Both the position numbers and the translations under genes were made by a program. From Gallionella sp. (GTDB lineage: Bacteria; Pseudomonadota; Gammaproteobacteria; Burkholderiales; Gallionellaceae): DNA of 64,000 nt. Below, piece by piece: positions 25,745-34,401 of the stretch (positions are counted from its first letter, which is position 1; each line of letters starts with the position of its first letter). Under the pieces are notes generated by a model that saw only the letters and a list, made by a program, of their open reading frames with translations, made no database searches and was not told where the DNA came from. The DNA lies in NCBI GenBank assembly GCA_028710565.1, contig JAQTTV010000012.1, forward strand, positions 37,954-101,953. The letters are read 5' to 3'.

Positions 25745-27148
25745 CTATTCGAGCTTGGGCGCGTTAAACTGCGTCAGCGCGTCTGCTGATAGGTTTGCAT
25801 CTTCAGTTGCCTCGATTTTTAAACGCAAGGGCAGCGTTTCTTGGGTGATATTCGCACTTGGTACTTTGACAAATACCGTCAGAAATGCCCCGTGTTCACG
25901 GGAAATGAGGATGGGTTGTTCCGCACCGACCACGACTAAGCCGTTGACTTGCGCACTTGCACTCACTTTAATATGAATAGCTTGGCGTGTTTTATTTTTG
26001 ATTTTGAGCGCGTATTTGTTCTGAATAGAGCCGTCACTCATGCGCACAAACAACGGTTGCCGTTCGGGTGTCACACTGAGCGTTAAGGGCGAAATATGAC
26101 TGATGCCGTAAATGAGCGAGGCGATTGAAACAAGTATTAACGAGAGATAAATCCACAGTCGCTTTTGTTGATACGGTTTTTTAACTGGCTTACCCGCCAT
26201 CTCCACGGGCGAGGCATAGCGTATGAGTCCTCGTGGCTGACCAATTTTGTCCATGATGCCGTCACACGCATCAATACATAAACCGCAGGTGATGCAGCCC
26301 AATTGTGATCCTTGGCGAATGTCGATACCCGTGGGGCATACTTGTACGCATTGGAAACAGTCGATGCAGCCTCCTTGCTGTGCTTCATCCTTACGTAATT
26401 TTCCGCGTGGTTCACCGCGCTGATGGTCGTAAGTCGGCATGATGGTTTGCGTATCCGTCATCACAGACTGAAAGCGAGCGTAGGGACACATCCAGACACA
26501 TACTTGTTCGCGCATTAAGCCCGCGTAGAGATACGTTCCTGAAACGATGACCGCCAGCGTGACCCAGCCTGCTTTTGGCAATCTAAGCTCAAACAGCTTG
26601 TGCCAGTATTCAAACGCGTCCACAAACCAGATTGAAAAGCTGATGGCAGTGAGCAACGCAATGCCTAACCAAATCGTGTGTTTGGTGAGTTTTTTGATGC
26701 TTTTATCCCAATTCCACGGTGCGACATCCAATTTGCGGCGGGCGGTGGGATTGCCTTCGATTTTCGCTTCAATCCAAACAAACCAATCCGTCCACGCCGT
26801 TTGAAAGCAAAAATAACCGCACCAAACCCGCGAGGCAACTGCCGTGGTAGCAAATAACACCATGGCGGCAATCAGCAGCATAAATGACACCATCCAGATG
26901 TCATCAGGAAAAATGGATAGGTTGAAAAAATGAAATTGGCTGTGGTCGATATCCAAAAGGATGGCTTGTTTGCCGTTCCAGCGTAAATAGGGCAAGACGA
27001 AAAAGGGCAGCCACATGGTGGCTTGTGTCATGCTTTTCAATGTGCGAAAGAAACCACTGACTTGCTTAGCATGTATGATCGGCTGATTGGTATGGCAAGA
27101 ATCTGTCACTTGAGATGACACACTGATGACCTTGATTTCGTTTTTCAT
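25745..27148 (-). CDS. ccoG: Cytochrome c oxidase accessory protein CcoG
   Basis: CcoG (RdxA/FixG) is a membrane iron-sulfur protein that reduces copper for assembly of cbb3-type cytochrome oxidase. Two 4Fe-4S clusters are shown by CIDCFQCVQVCPTG and CITCGLCIDACDG. Other family marks are RVWCGYFCFQTAWTDWFVW and CVWMCPYARFQSVM. About five membrane helices are visible, and the C-terminal ~110 residues form an Ig-like periplasmic domain. Length is 467 residues. The ccoNOQP oxidase genes are not in the window, so ccoG is separated from its cluster. It is divergent from the MocR-type regulator gene, 124 bases apart. Confidence 0.93.
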   Translation of the reverse strand: MKNEIKVISVSSQVTDSCHTNQPIIHAKQVSGFFRTLKSMTQATMWLPFFVLPYLRWNGKQAILLDIDHSQFHFFNLSIFPDDIWMVSFMLLIAAMVLFATTAVASRVWCGYFCFQTAWTDWFVWIEAKIEGNPTARRKLDVAPWNWDKSIKKLTKHTIWLGIALLTAISFSIWFVDAFEYWHKLFELRLPKAGWVTLAVIVSGTYLYAGLMREQVCVWMCPYARFQSVMTDTQTIMPTYDHQRGEPRGKLRKDEAQQGGCIDCFQCVQVCPTGIDIRQGSQLGCITCGLCIDACDGIMDKIGQPRGLIRYASPVEMAGKPVKKPYQQKRLWIYLSLILVSIASLIYGISHISPLTLSVTPERQPLFVRMSDGSIQNKYALKIKNKTRQAIHIKVSASAQVNGLVVVGAEQPILISREHGAFLTVFVKVPSANITQETLPLRLKIEATEDANLSADALTQFNAPKLE

Positions 27149-27215
27149 ATTCCCACTCCCACGTTTGAATTGGGCTTTATCTTAAGCGCGAGCCAAGTAC
27201 AATAACAGCATCAGA

Positions 27216-27253
27216 AGTGGCTAAAAAAACCATATCAGATGCTTTTAGTGGCT
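27216..27253. promoter_or_regulatory. Direct repeat AGTGGCT in the ccoG/mocR intergenic region
   Basis: AGTGGCT occurs at 27216-27222 and 27247-27253, 31 bases apart (about three helical turns), in the same orientation, just before the MocR-type gene. MocR/PdxR regulators often bind direct repeats on one face of DNA. This is a candidate autoregulatory site only. Confidence 0.3.
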
Positions 27254-27272
27254 GCGTTAATGAGGGGGAGAA

Positions 27273-28688
27273 ATGAAACGATACGAACAACTTGCGGAGG
27301 ATATTGCTCGCTCCATCCAGCAAGGCACGTTGGGACGGGGCGAACGGTTGCCGTCTATTCGACTTGCCAGTGCGGCGCGCAAAGTCAGTCCATCGACGGT
27401 GTTTCAGGCTTATTACTTGTTGGAAGCACGCGGGCTGATTTCGGCACGGGAACGTTCTGGCTACTTTGTATCGGGCGGTGCAGCGGCATTGCCACCCCTC
27501 CCAGAACCGAGCTTGTCCGCCGAGGTGGAGGCGACAGAAGTGGATGTGAGTCATCTGGTTTTTGAAGTGCTGGAGTCAACGCGGGCACGCAAGGTCGTGC
27601 CGCTCGGCTCGGCTTTTCCCAGCCCGCTGCTGTTTCCCATGGCGCGATTGGCAAAAACCATGTCCACTTGCGTGCAAAACATGAGCCCGTGGTTAAGCGT
27701 AGAAGACATCAGTCCTGGCGATGAAAACCTACGGCGGCAAATTGCGCTGCGCTATTTAATCGACGGACTGCATGTACCCGCTGAAGAAATTGTCATTACC
27801 AATGGCGCGCTGGAAGCGTTGAATCTTTGTCTGCAATCGGTCACCAAACCAGGTGATGCGGTGTTAGTCAGTTCGCCCACGTTTTATGCCGCGCTGCAAT
27901 CCATTGAACGACTAGGGTTGCGGGCGATAGAAATTCCTAATCATCCACGTGACGGCATTGATCTCAATGCACTGGCGCGCGCACTGGAACGGCACAATCC
28001 GCGTGCCTGTTGGTTAATGACCAACTTCCAGAATCCCATGGGCAGCTTAATGTCGGATGACAAGAAGAAAGAATTGGTGGCTTTAATCACCCGTTTCAAT
28101 GTGCCGCTGATTGAAGATGACGTTTATGGTGAGCTTTATTTTGGCGACCAACGCCCGCGCCCTGCCAAAGCCTTTGATACCGCTGGACTGGTAATGCACT
28201 GCGCTTCGTTTTCAAAATGTCTCGCGCCTGGTTATCGGGTGGGATGGGCAGCACCAGGGCGTTATGCCAAAACCGTGGAACGTCTCAAACTTACTTCAAC
28301 GCTGGCAACCTCTGTACCCGCCCAAATTACCCTCGCCAGTTATTTGAAAAAAGGGGGCTACGATAAGCATTTGCGCAACTTACGGCACAATTTGTTATTG
28401 CAACAAATTCAGTTTGTGGAGGCAATAGAACATCATTTCCCCGAAGGCACGTGTTTGACGCCACCCAGTGGGGGCTATTTTCTATGGGTTAAATTACCCG
28501 ATGGCGTGAACGCGCTGACATTACATCGCGCCGCGCTCAATGCAGGTATCAGCATCGCGCCAGGCCCGATGTTTTCGGCACATCAAGACTTTGCCAACTA
28601 TATCCGACTAAACTACGGGCATCTGTGGAGTGCCGAAATGGAAGGCGCGATTGCCACTTTAGGGAAAATCATCCGTCAGCTTGGTTAA
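27273..28688 (+). CDS. MocR/PdxR-type GntR-HTH/aminotransferase-like regulator
   Basis: The N-terminal ~70 residues are a GntR winged helix (YEQLAEDIARSIQQGTLGRG then ERLPSIRLASAARKVSPSTV). From about residue 115 on it is a fold-type-I PLP aminotransferase domain, with the Schiff-base lysine in CASFSKCLAPGYRVGW and the RLNYGHL-type carboxylate arginine near the end. Such chimeras are transcription regulators that sense PLP or amino acids, although some retain catalysis. Length is 471 residues. A GAGGGGGAG Shine-Dalgarno sequence is four bases from the ATG. No pdx or gab genes lie adjacent, so the regulon is unknown. The divergent neighbour ccoG is one possible target by position. Confidence 0.9.
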   Translation: MKRYEQLAEDIARSIQQGTLGRGERLPSIRLASAARKVSPSTVFQAYYLLEARGLISARERSGYFVSGGAAALPPLPEPSLSAEVEATEVDVSHLVFEVLESTRARKVVPLGSAFPSPLLFPMARLAKTMSTCVQNMSPWLSVEDISPGDENLRRQIALRYLIDGLHVPAEEIVITNGALEALNLCLQSVTKPGDAVLVSSPTFYAALQSIERLGLRAIEIPNHPRDGIDLNALARALERHNPRACWLMTNFQNPMGSLMSDDKKKELVALITRFNVPLIEDDVYGELYFGDQRPRPAKAFDTAGLVMHCASFSKCLAPGYRVGWAAPGRYAKTVERLKLTSTLATSVPAQITLASYLKKGGYDKHLRNLRHNLLLQQIQFVEAIEHHFPEGTCLTPPSGGYFLWVKLPDGVNALTLHRAALNAGISIAPGPMFSAHQDFANYIRLNYGHLWSAEMEGAIATLGKIIRQLG

Positions 28689-28723
28689 TATTCGTAGAAA
28701 GTTTTGTAAATTGCGGATGTCCT

Positions 28724-29989
28724 TTAATTAAATGATTTTATGGACGTTTGATTTGGCGATGTTTGCAAATTTCCGTAATGTTTATTCAACGAATTGACCA
28801 GTGATTTTCCTATTTCTTCCGCAAAATTGACGGGTACTGCATTACCAATTTGCTTGTATTGCGAGGTCATTGAACCTTGAAATATCCAATCGTCTGGGAA
28901 AGTTTGTATACGGGCGTATTCTCGCACAGTGAAAGGTCGTGTTTCTTCAGGGTGGCACCGCTCTGTTTGTTTTTGCGCAGGTGCGCACGTTAAGGTGAGA
29001 GAAGGTTCATCCCAAGCAATACGGCGCGCCATCCCCGTCTTTCCACCTGAGAGATGGAAGCTTCCTTTCATGTATTCTTGCTGTATTGCTAACGGTAATT
29101 CACGCCAGTATCCACCAGGCGGAACCATTGCCATGATTTCCCGTTTTCGTTTTGGGTAGGCCTGTCCAGGAGAATCAGGTACATCTTGGTCAAACAAGCG
29201 TCCTTTTTTTAAGGCATCTCGTAAGGTGTAAACCTCTTTATGCGGTTTTGGCCAGTCGAATTGTAAGCCAGCATCTTTGCGTAGCCCGACGACTAATAGG
29301 CGTTCCCGTTTTTGAGGTACGCGATGAAAAATTACTTTGTGTAATCGAGGTGGTAACACGTCATACCCAAGCTCATCCAATATAGATACCATGCCTTGTA
29401 GGGTGCGTCCCCCATCGTGGGAAAGCAGACCGCGTACATTCTCACCGACGCAAATCAGGGGCTGAATTTCTTTTACTGCACGAGCAAACTCGTAAAACAT
29501 AGTGCCGCGTGCATCCTCGAATCCAAGTTTTTTGCCCGCATAGCTAAATGCTTGACAAGGAAATCCTCCTGTTAATACATCTACTTGTCCACGTAATTCG
29601 TGGAAATCAATGCTCGCGACATCCCCTTCAACGACATGCCAATTGGGGCGATTTTTCCGTAGCGTGGCACAAGCGTCACGATTTATTTCATTTAGCATGA
29701 TGCAGTCTAATCCTGCTTTTTCCATGCCCAATGCTAATCCACCCGCACCAGCGAACAGCTCAACAACGGTGTACGCGTCATTGGGTACCGTGATGGTTTC
29801 GGCTTCTTCTTCCTCGAACATGAAACCAATTTGCCCGAACTGCTTTAGGTCAGATGAGCGATATACTCGGTAGTTATTGATGGGGTGTCGTACTGATTCC
29901 AATTTGCCTGACTTATCCCAGCGGCGTAGTGTTTCTTTTGAAACGGAAAGCATGTCAGCGACTTCAGACAATGCGAAAAAATCTTTCAT
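28724..29989 (-). CDS. C5 DNA (cytosine) methyltransferase with N-terminal MerR-like HTH
   Basis: Residues ~1-55 (FFALSEVADMLSVSKETLRRW) form a MerR-like helix-turn-helix ending YRVYRSSDL. From ~residue 70 the C5-MTase motifs appear in order: I VVELFAGAGGLALGMEKAGL, IV GGFPCQAFSYAGKK with the catalytic Cys, VI CVGENVRGLL, VIII VPQKRERLLVVGL, and X near QIGNAVPVNFAEEIG. The target-recognition region between VIII and IX is short, about 100 residues. Length is 421. It faces away from a type II endonuclease gene at 30071, forming a restriction-modification pair. The fused HTH could make the enzyme its own regulator, as in some other C5 MTases with DNA-binding N-termini. No Shine-Dalgarno sequence is apparent. 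Confidence 0.93.
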   Translation of the reverse strand: MKDFFALSEVADMLSVSKETLRRWDKSGKLESVRHPINNYRVYRSSDLKQFGQIGFMFEEEEAETITVPNDAYTVVELFAGAGGLALGMEKAGLDCIMLNEINRDACATLRKNRPNWHVVEGDVASIDFHELRGQVDVLTGGFPCQAFSYAGKKLGFEDARGTMFYEFARAVKEIQPLICVGENVRGLLSHDGGRTLQGMVSILDELGYDVLPPRLHKVIFHRVPQKRERLLVVGLRKDAGLQFDWPKPHKEVYTLRDALKKGRLFDQDVPDSPGQAYPKRKREIMAMVPPGGYWRELPLAIQQEYMKGSFHLSGGKTGMARRIAWDEPSLTLTCAPAQKQTERCHPEETRPFTVREYARIQTFPDDWIFQGSMTSQYKQIGNAVPVNFAEEIGKSLVNSLNKHYGNLQTSPNQTSIKSFN

Positions 29990-29992
29990 TTG

Positions 29993-30024
29993 ATAACCAT
30001 GTGTAAGGTTGTGGGTGTGGTTAT
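29993..30024. promoter_or_regulatory. Inverted repeat between the divergent R-M genes
   Basis: ATAACCA (29993-29999) and TGGTTAT (30018-30024) are perfect inverted 7-mers with an 18-base spacer, within the 81-bp gap between methyltransferase and endonuclease. The left arm lies almost against the methyltransferase start codon. It could be the operator for the MerR-like domain, balancing modification and restriction. Confidence 0.4.
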
Positions 30025-30070
30025 TCTATTTGAATGTAATTACTTTGTGTAACCAATTAAAGCTGGTTTA

Positions 30071-30823
30071 ATGAATTACTCGCCCCCCTCGAATAAGAAA
30101 ATGACTGAAATTGACCGCAAACGCATCTTGGAACAAGTCAAAGCATGGTTCAGAACCGTTATATTGCCCAACCATTTGAAAAATACCCGCAAGCTTGCCT
30201 CATCTGCCCAGTTGGACATCAATCCCTTTCTGGCTCCTTATCTGGCTGTTTACCTGACAGGCGAATTGACACCAGAAGCATTGGCTAAAGTGCTGATTTA
30301 TCCGCGAGTACTTGGATCATCTATCACGACCAGCTTTGGTCAAAACATCCAAAAATTTATCAGTGATGTGCTCGACTCTTTTGGTTCAATGGTCGCAGGA
30401 ATTGACATTGAGTTTATTGACCAAGTTGACGGCAGAAAAAAATACTGCCAAGTTAAGTTGGGGCCGAACACAATCAATAAAGATGACGTTGCAACCATTC
30501 ATGGGCATTTTAAAAGTGCGCGGAATTTGGGGAGAACCAATAACGTGCAAGTTGCGCACGGAGATTTGGTAGTTGCAATTCTCTATGGTGAACCCGGGCA
30601 AGAAAGCAATCACTACAAACGATTGCGTGATGAACATGGTTATCCACTCTACATCGGCAAAGATTTTTGGCATCGACTCACAGGTGATGAATGCTTTTAT
30701 GACGAACTTAGGGTTGCTATTTCAGAAGTCGCGTTAGAAGCTGATGGCATTGATACGCTAAACGATACCATCGAAAAACTGGCTGCATCCATAAGAGTCC
30801 AGCAGATTGCAAAACCAAGCTAG
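30071..30823 (+). CDS. Type II restriction endonuclease, PmeII-like family
   Basis: The protein resembles type II endonucleases of the PmeII family: LDINPFLAPYLAVYLTGELT, then KVLIYPRVLGSSITTSFGQ. The core GIDIEFIDQVDGRKKYCQVK reads as a PD-(D/E)XK site with Asp and Gln/Lys in QVK. TINKDDVATIHGHFKSARNL and YIGKDFWHRLTGDECFYDEL complete the family pattern. Length is 250 residues. An alternative start at 30101 (MTEIDRKR) would remove ten residues. The divergent C5 methyltransferase supplies the matching modification. Recognition sequence cannot be deduced. Base composition is lower in G+C than housekeeping neighbours, in keeping with transfer. Confidence 0.8.
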   Translation: MNYSPPSNKKMTEIDRKRILEQVKAWFRTVILPNHLKNTRKLASSAQLDINPFLAPYLAVYLTGELTPEALAKVLIYPRVLGSSITTSFGQNIQKFISDVLDSFGSMVAGIDIEFIDQVDGRKKYCQVKLGPNTINKDDVATIHGHFKSARNLGRTNNVQVAHGDLVVAILYGEPGQESNHYKRLRDEHGYPLYIGKDFWHRLTGDECFYDELRVAISEVALEADGIDTLNDTIEKLAASIRVQQIAKPS

Positions 30824-30952
30824 TCAATCTGCCTCTGAAATACTATTTAAGTTCGTACAAGCTATACGCAGCAACTTGGTTTTCATCTGTGTAGCGGATA
30901 TAAATTTAAAATCAATAGGTTGCATCGAATGTATGGGCAACTAAGCCCCGCA

Positions 30953-31981
30953 TTACTTCTCCAACCAAACACTTTTAGGTCCGCATTGTCGGGCGTTGAC
31001 TAGCCCGAAGAGTTGGACTTTGAATTGCTCGGTGGTGGCGGTGTCTTGCAAGTCTCTTAGCGTGGTGGCATTGGCGTAGCTGGTGTAAATCGTGCGGCCT
31101 TCCTTGCTTTCTAGGGTGATGATGATGGCTTCGTCCGTGTAGCAACGTTGCCAGCGGGCTTTTGATTGTTTGGGATTGCCTGCGTTTTCGGTGGTGATGG
31201 ACCAGCCATCTCCTATGGTCGAAGGTTTGCTGTTGGAAAAATCGCGCACGCTCAGCGCAACTGCTTTGCGGGGTGTGACGGGCTTGTTGTTGGGGCGATC
31301 CGTGTATCGGGTGTAAAGCGGGTAGCGGCGGGTCATAAACTTGCCGTTGACCCGTTGCCAATGTCCGTCATTGATCTGATAAATGTTGGTTGACCAATAG
31401 CCGTCGTGTACGTCCATTTCAATTAAGTCTGCCTTTCCGTCGTGATTGAGATCACGTAAGCCATTGAAATGTTGGTCTTGGTCTTCAAAAAATCCTGTAA
31501 ATGACAACAAGAGTGGGCGACCATTGCGCTCAAAGGTAATGAGATCGAGCCAAATGGGTTCGGCGAGTCCGTTACCGCAGGTGCCTCGTACGATGATGAC
31601 ATCTTCCATGCCATTTTTATCCAAATCGGCGTGGTAGATACGCGCTGGGAAGCAGCCGATTACGTTTGTTAGGATGACTTCCCACGGTTTGCCCGCGAGG
31701 TCTTTTCCTTGCAGGGACAGCGGTTGTACACGAAGGGTGTCGAGTGGATCGGATTCAGGCGTATCTTCCCACTTTATAGTGGCAACAGCTTGTCCTGCTG
31801 GGACGCTAGTCACGTTGGTTGAATCGTCTGTTTCAGGTTTGACCACTTTGTGTAAAGGAAACGCCAGCCCCAACTCATGTTGGCTGAGGGGTAAATAAAA
31901 GTAGGGCATGCCGACCAATTCAGGTGCAGCCTCGGCGATACGGAATAAGCCTATCAAACAAATAAACAGGAGTCGTTTCAT
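30953..31981 (-). CDS. Secreted protein with FG-GAP/EF-hand-like calcium loops, function unknown
   Basis: The N-terminus KRLLFICLIGLFRIAEA is a signal peptide with likely cleavage before APELV, so the protein is periplasmic or exported. Two loops, DLDKNGMEDVI and DLNHDGKADLI, match the Asp-rich calcium loops of VCBS/FG-GAP beta-propeller repeats. Cysteine pairs (near CFPARIY, RGTCGNG and the C-terminal RQCGPKS) suggest disulfides. The remaining sequence is beta-rich and unrecognised. Length is 342 residues. It is a single gene on the minus strand with no operon partner, and binding partner or enzymatic activity is unknown. Confidence 0.65.
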   Translation of the reverse strand: MKRLLFICLIGLFRIAEAAPELVGMPYFYLPLSQHELGLAFPLHKVVKPETDDSTNVTSVPAGQAVATIKWEDTPESDPLDTLRVQPLSLQGKDLAGKPWEVILTNVIGCFPARIYHADLDKNGMEDVIIVRGTCGNGLAEPIWLDLITFERNGRPLLLSFTGFFEDQDQHFNGLRDLNHDGKADLIEMDVHDGYWSTNIYQINDGHWQRVNGKFMTRRYPLYTRYTDRPNNKPVTPRKAVALSVRDFSNSKPSTIGDGWSITTENAGNPKQSKARWQRCYTDEAIIITLESKEGRTIYTSYANATTLRDLQDTATTEQFKVQLFGLVNARQCGPKSVWLEK

Positions 31982-32187
31982 GTCAGTTCCACGATGTAGA
32001 GCGGGGCGTTATTGTAGCAATGAAGTGAACAAGCTAGGTCATTGGGCTGGCGCGGGCGCGAGAAATACTGTGTATAACGGTCACTCATCCCCATAAAACG
32101 TGCGCTGGTGGGGTAAAGTCCGTAAAATGCGCAGCTTATTTTGGCTGGTTTAAACCGCTTTATTTTGGATTTTAGAGAGAGAATGTC

Positions 32188-33060
32188 ATGTTAGCGATTA
32201 TCGGCGGCAGCGGGGTGTATCACATTGAGGGCTTGGAAAACACGCGTTGGGTAACGGCAGAGTCGTCTTTCGGCGAGCCTTCGGATCAGGTTTTTATGGG
32301 GGAAATGGCGGGGCAGACGATTGCTTTTTTGCCGCGTCATGGGCGAGGACATCGACTGTCTCCGACGGATATTAACTTTCGCGCCAATATCGACGCGCTG
32401 AAACGACTCGGCGTGACCGACATTATTTCGGTGAGCGCGGTGGGTTCCTTGCGTGAAGATTTGTCGCCAGGTACTTTTGTAATTGTTGATCAATTTATTG
32501 ACCGCACCTTTGCCCGCGAGAAAAGTTTTTTTGGCACGGGGCTGGTGGCGCATGTGTCCGTGGCGCATCCCGTGTGTAGTCGTTTGGGCGATCATTTGCA
32601 CGCGGCGGCGCAAACGGCGAATTTGTCCGTGGTGCGAGGCGGGACGTATTTGGTGATGGAAGGATCGCAATTCTCCACGCTGGCGGAATCCAAGCTCTAT
32701 CGCACTTGGGGCTGTGACGTGATTGGCATGACCAATATGCCAGAAGCCAAGCTCGCCCGCGAGGCGGAAATTTGCTATGCCACGGTGGCGATGGTGACAG
32801 ATTTTGATTGTTGGCACCCGAATCACGACCATGTGACAGTGGACGCGATTATCAAAGTGTTGCTGGAAAATGCCGACAAAGCGCGGGAATTGGTCAAAAA
32901 GGTTGCACCATTAACGGGCAATGATTCAACTGCATGCCAATGTGGTTGCCGCACCGCTTTGCAACACGCGTTGATTACCGCGCCAGAAATGCGAGATGCG
33001 GCGTTGGTGGCAAAACTACAAGCCGTGGCGGGGCGGGTGTTGGTGTCACAGGGGAGTTAA
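32188..33060 (+). CDS. mtnP: S-methyl-5'-thioadenosine phosphorylase (or thioinosine phosphorylase)
   Basis: This purine-nucleoside-phosphorylase-fold enzyme cleaves methylthioadenosine with phosphate in methionine/polyamine salvage. Family motifs are AIIGGSGVYHIEGL, FLPRHGRGHRLSPTDINFRA, SVSAVGSLREDLSPG, MEGSQFSTLAESKLYR and GMTNMPEAKLAREAEICYA. VTDFDCWHPNHD holds the base- and ribose-contacting Asp residues. Some bacterial relatives use methylthioinosine after a separate deaminase, and I cannot exclude that. The C-terminal CQCGCRTAL is a cysteine cluster. Length is 290 residues. GAGAGAGAATGTC precedes the ATG. Neighbours give no pathway context. Confidence 0.9.
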   Translation: MLAIIGGSGVYHIEGLENTRWVTAESSFGEPSDQVFMGEMAGQTIAFLPRHGRGHRLSPTDINFRANIDALKRLGVTDIISVSAVGSLREDLSPGTFVIVDQFIDRTFAREKSFFGTGLVAHVSVAHPVCSRLGDHLHAAAQTANLSVVRGGTYLVMEGSQFSTLAESKLYRTWGCDVIGMTNMPEAKLAREAEICYATVAMVTDFDCWHPNHDHVTVDAIIKVLLENADKARELVKKVAPLTGNDSTACQCGCRTALQHALITAPEMRDAALVAKLQAVAGRVLVSQGS

Positions 33061-33391
33061 ACTGGCTGCTGTAAAACTTTTCCGATCACCGATGCAGGGT
33101 CAAAAAAGGGCTTGCCAAGCTCATTTACCCTATGCAGTCCATTTTTTACCGTCTCGATTTCGCGCATCACTTTTTTAACTGTCTGTTAAGTCGGCGCGTA
33201 TAGGGGCGGTCAGACATGGGGTGGTAAGATGCGCTTCCTTATAATCAGGCGCGTGGATGCGGGTCATGCTAGCCGCAACCTGTACGTCGGATTCGTCGTA
33301 GGTAATTCGCCATGTCGCTCGCTAAACGGGGGATTACTGTGCGAAGCTATCCCCTTTAGCTTGTCATCAGACTTTTTCTTTGGAGAGAAAC
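33061..33391. other. Gene-free region between mtnP and the CoiA-like gene
   Basis: These 331 bases show no convincing coding signal on either strand. A run of T and A tracts (33140-33190) and a GGATTCGTC-type stretch give no clear repeat or terminator. The promoter for the CoiA-like/radA pair is expected here; no consensus pair of boxes stands out. Confidence 0.4.
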
Positions 33392-34390
33392 TTGCCGCTA
33401 AGAGCAACTATTGATGGGAATGACATCTATGCTTACGAGTACACGGAAGGCGATTGGATTTCGTTCAAGGACTCATATAAAGAAAAAAATTTGCTGATGC
33501 CGTGCTGCTTTAGTCAGGCCATTCCAAAGACCAGCAAGCTCGGCACGTTTTTCTTTTCCCACAAACAAAAATCAGAATGCAATAGCGCACCAGAAAGTTC
33601 TGAGCATATCTACTTGAAAACATTAGTTGCAAAAGCCGCAATTGAGGCAGGATGGAGTGTTTGCACAGAATATAGGGGAGTGTCTCTTGCAGAAGAAGAC
33701 TGGGTAGCCGACGTTTTATGCAAAAAGGGTAACGCCACTGTTGCGTTTGAAATCCAACTATCCTCAGTGCCATATAGTGATATAGCGGAGAGAACAGAAC
33801 GCTACAAACGCTCGAAAGTTAGGGTCGCATGGCTCGTTGATTCCATAAAATTTAAAGACTGGAAAACCCACTCAACTAAGAGTCACCCAATTTTCGGGGT
33901 AAGTCGGTTGAGTGTTGGCGAATTACCGACAGTTCGGCACTTCGACAGGTCAGTTAATGAATTCGTCAAAGCACTGCTCGGTAAGGAGATTCAATGGATC
34001 ACTGAACCTTGGGAGTACTATATCTTTTACATTGAGGACGTGTGCTGGAAATGCAGTAAGCCAGTAAAACAGGTATATGGAAGTGCTATTGATGTATATG
34101 GAGAATCAGCGAAAACGGTACCAAATGCTTCAACCGTACTTTCCAATTTTTGCGACTTTATTTCCAATGACGAACTCCGTTCATTGGGCTTAAACACAAT
34201 CGGAAAACACGAAAAACTTAAAGGAAATGCTCCAGGTTTCCCATATTGCAATGTGTGTATTCATTGTGGCGCACCACAAAATAATCATTACCTAATGAAT
34301 CACTTGCAAAAACAAGATAGAGAGTTCGGCGAAGCGAAATTTACATCTCCACGCGAAGGCAGTGGAAAATGGGTCTGGCTGATGGCATAA
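33392..34390 (+). CDS. CoiA-like nuclease-domain protein (competence protein CoiA family)
   Basis: Residues ~75-170 resemble the CoiA-like nuclease region: HIYLKTLVAKAAIEAGW, then EEDWVADVLCKKGNATVAF and EIQLSSVPYSDIAERTERYK. ADV...FEIQ forms a PD-(D/E)XK-like core. Two paired cysteine sets follow, CWKC and CNVCIHC, probably a zinc-binding tail. The TTG start at 33392 is chosen because GGAGAG lies four bases upstream; an earlier TTG at 33380 overlaps this Shine-Dalgarno sequence. The stop is 11 bases before radA, so the two are probably co-transcribed. Base composition is clearly more A+T-rich than radA, suggesting recent acquisition. CoiA acts in recombination during Firmicutes transformation; a role here is inference. 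Confidence 0.7.
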   Translation: MPLRATIDGNDIYAYEYTEGDWISFKDSYKEKNLLMPCCFSQAIPKTSKLGTFFFSHKQKSECNSAPESSEHIYLKTLVAKAAIEAGWSVCTEYRGVSLAEEDWVADVLCKKGNATVAFEIQLSSVPYSDIAERTERYKRSKVRVAWLVDSIKFKDWKTHSTKSHPIFGVSRLSVGELPTVRHFDRSVNEFVKALLGKEIQWITEPWEYYIFYIEDVCWKCSKPVKQVYGSAIDVYGESAKTVPNASTVLSNFCDFISNDELRSLGLNTIGKHEKLKGNAPGFPYCNVCIHCGAPQNNHYLMNHLQKQDREFGEAKFTSPREGSGKWVWLMA

Positions 34391-34401
34391 CAGAGGAAAT
34401 C

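Noticed and set aside
25745..27148. Part of a cbb3 oxidase operon
   Set aside because: Only ccoG is present; no oxidase subunit or ccoHIS gene is in the window.
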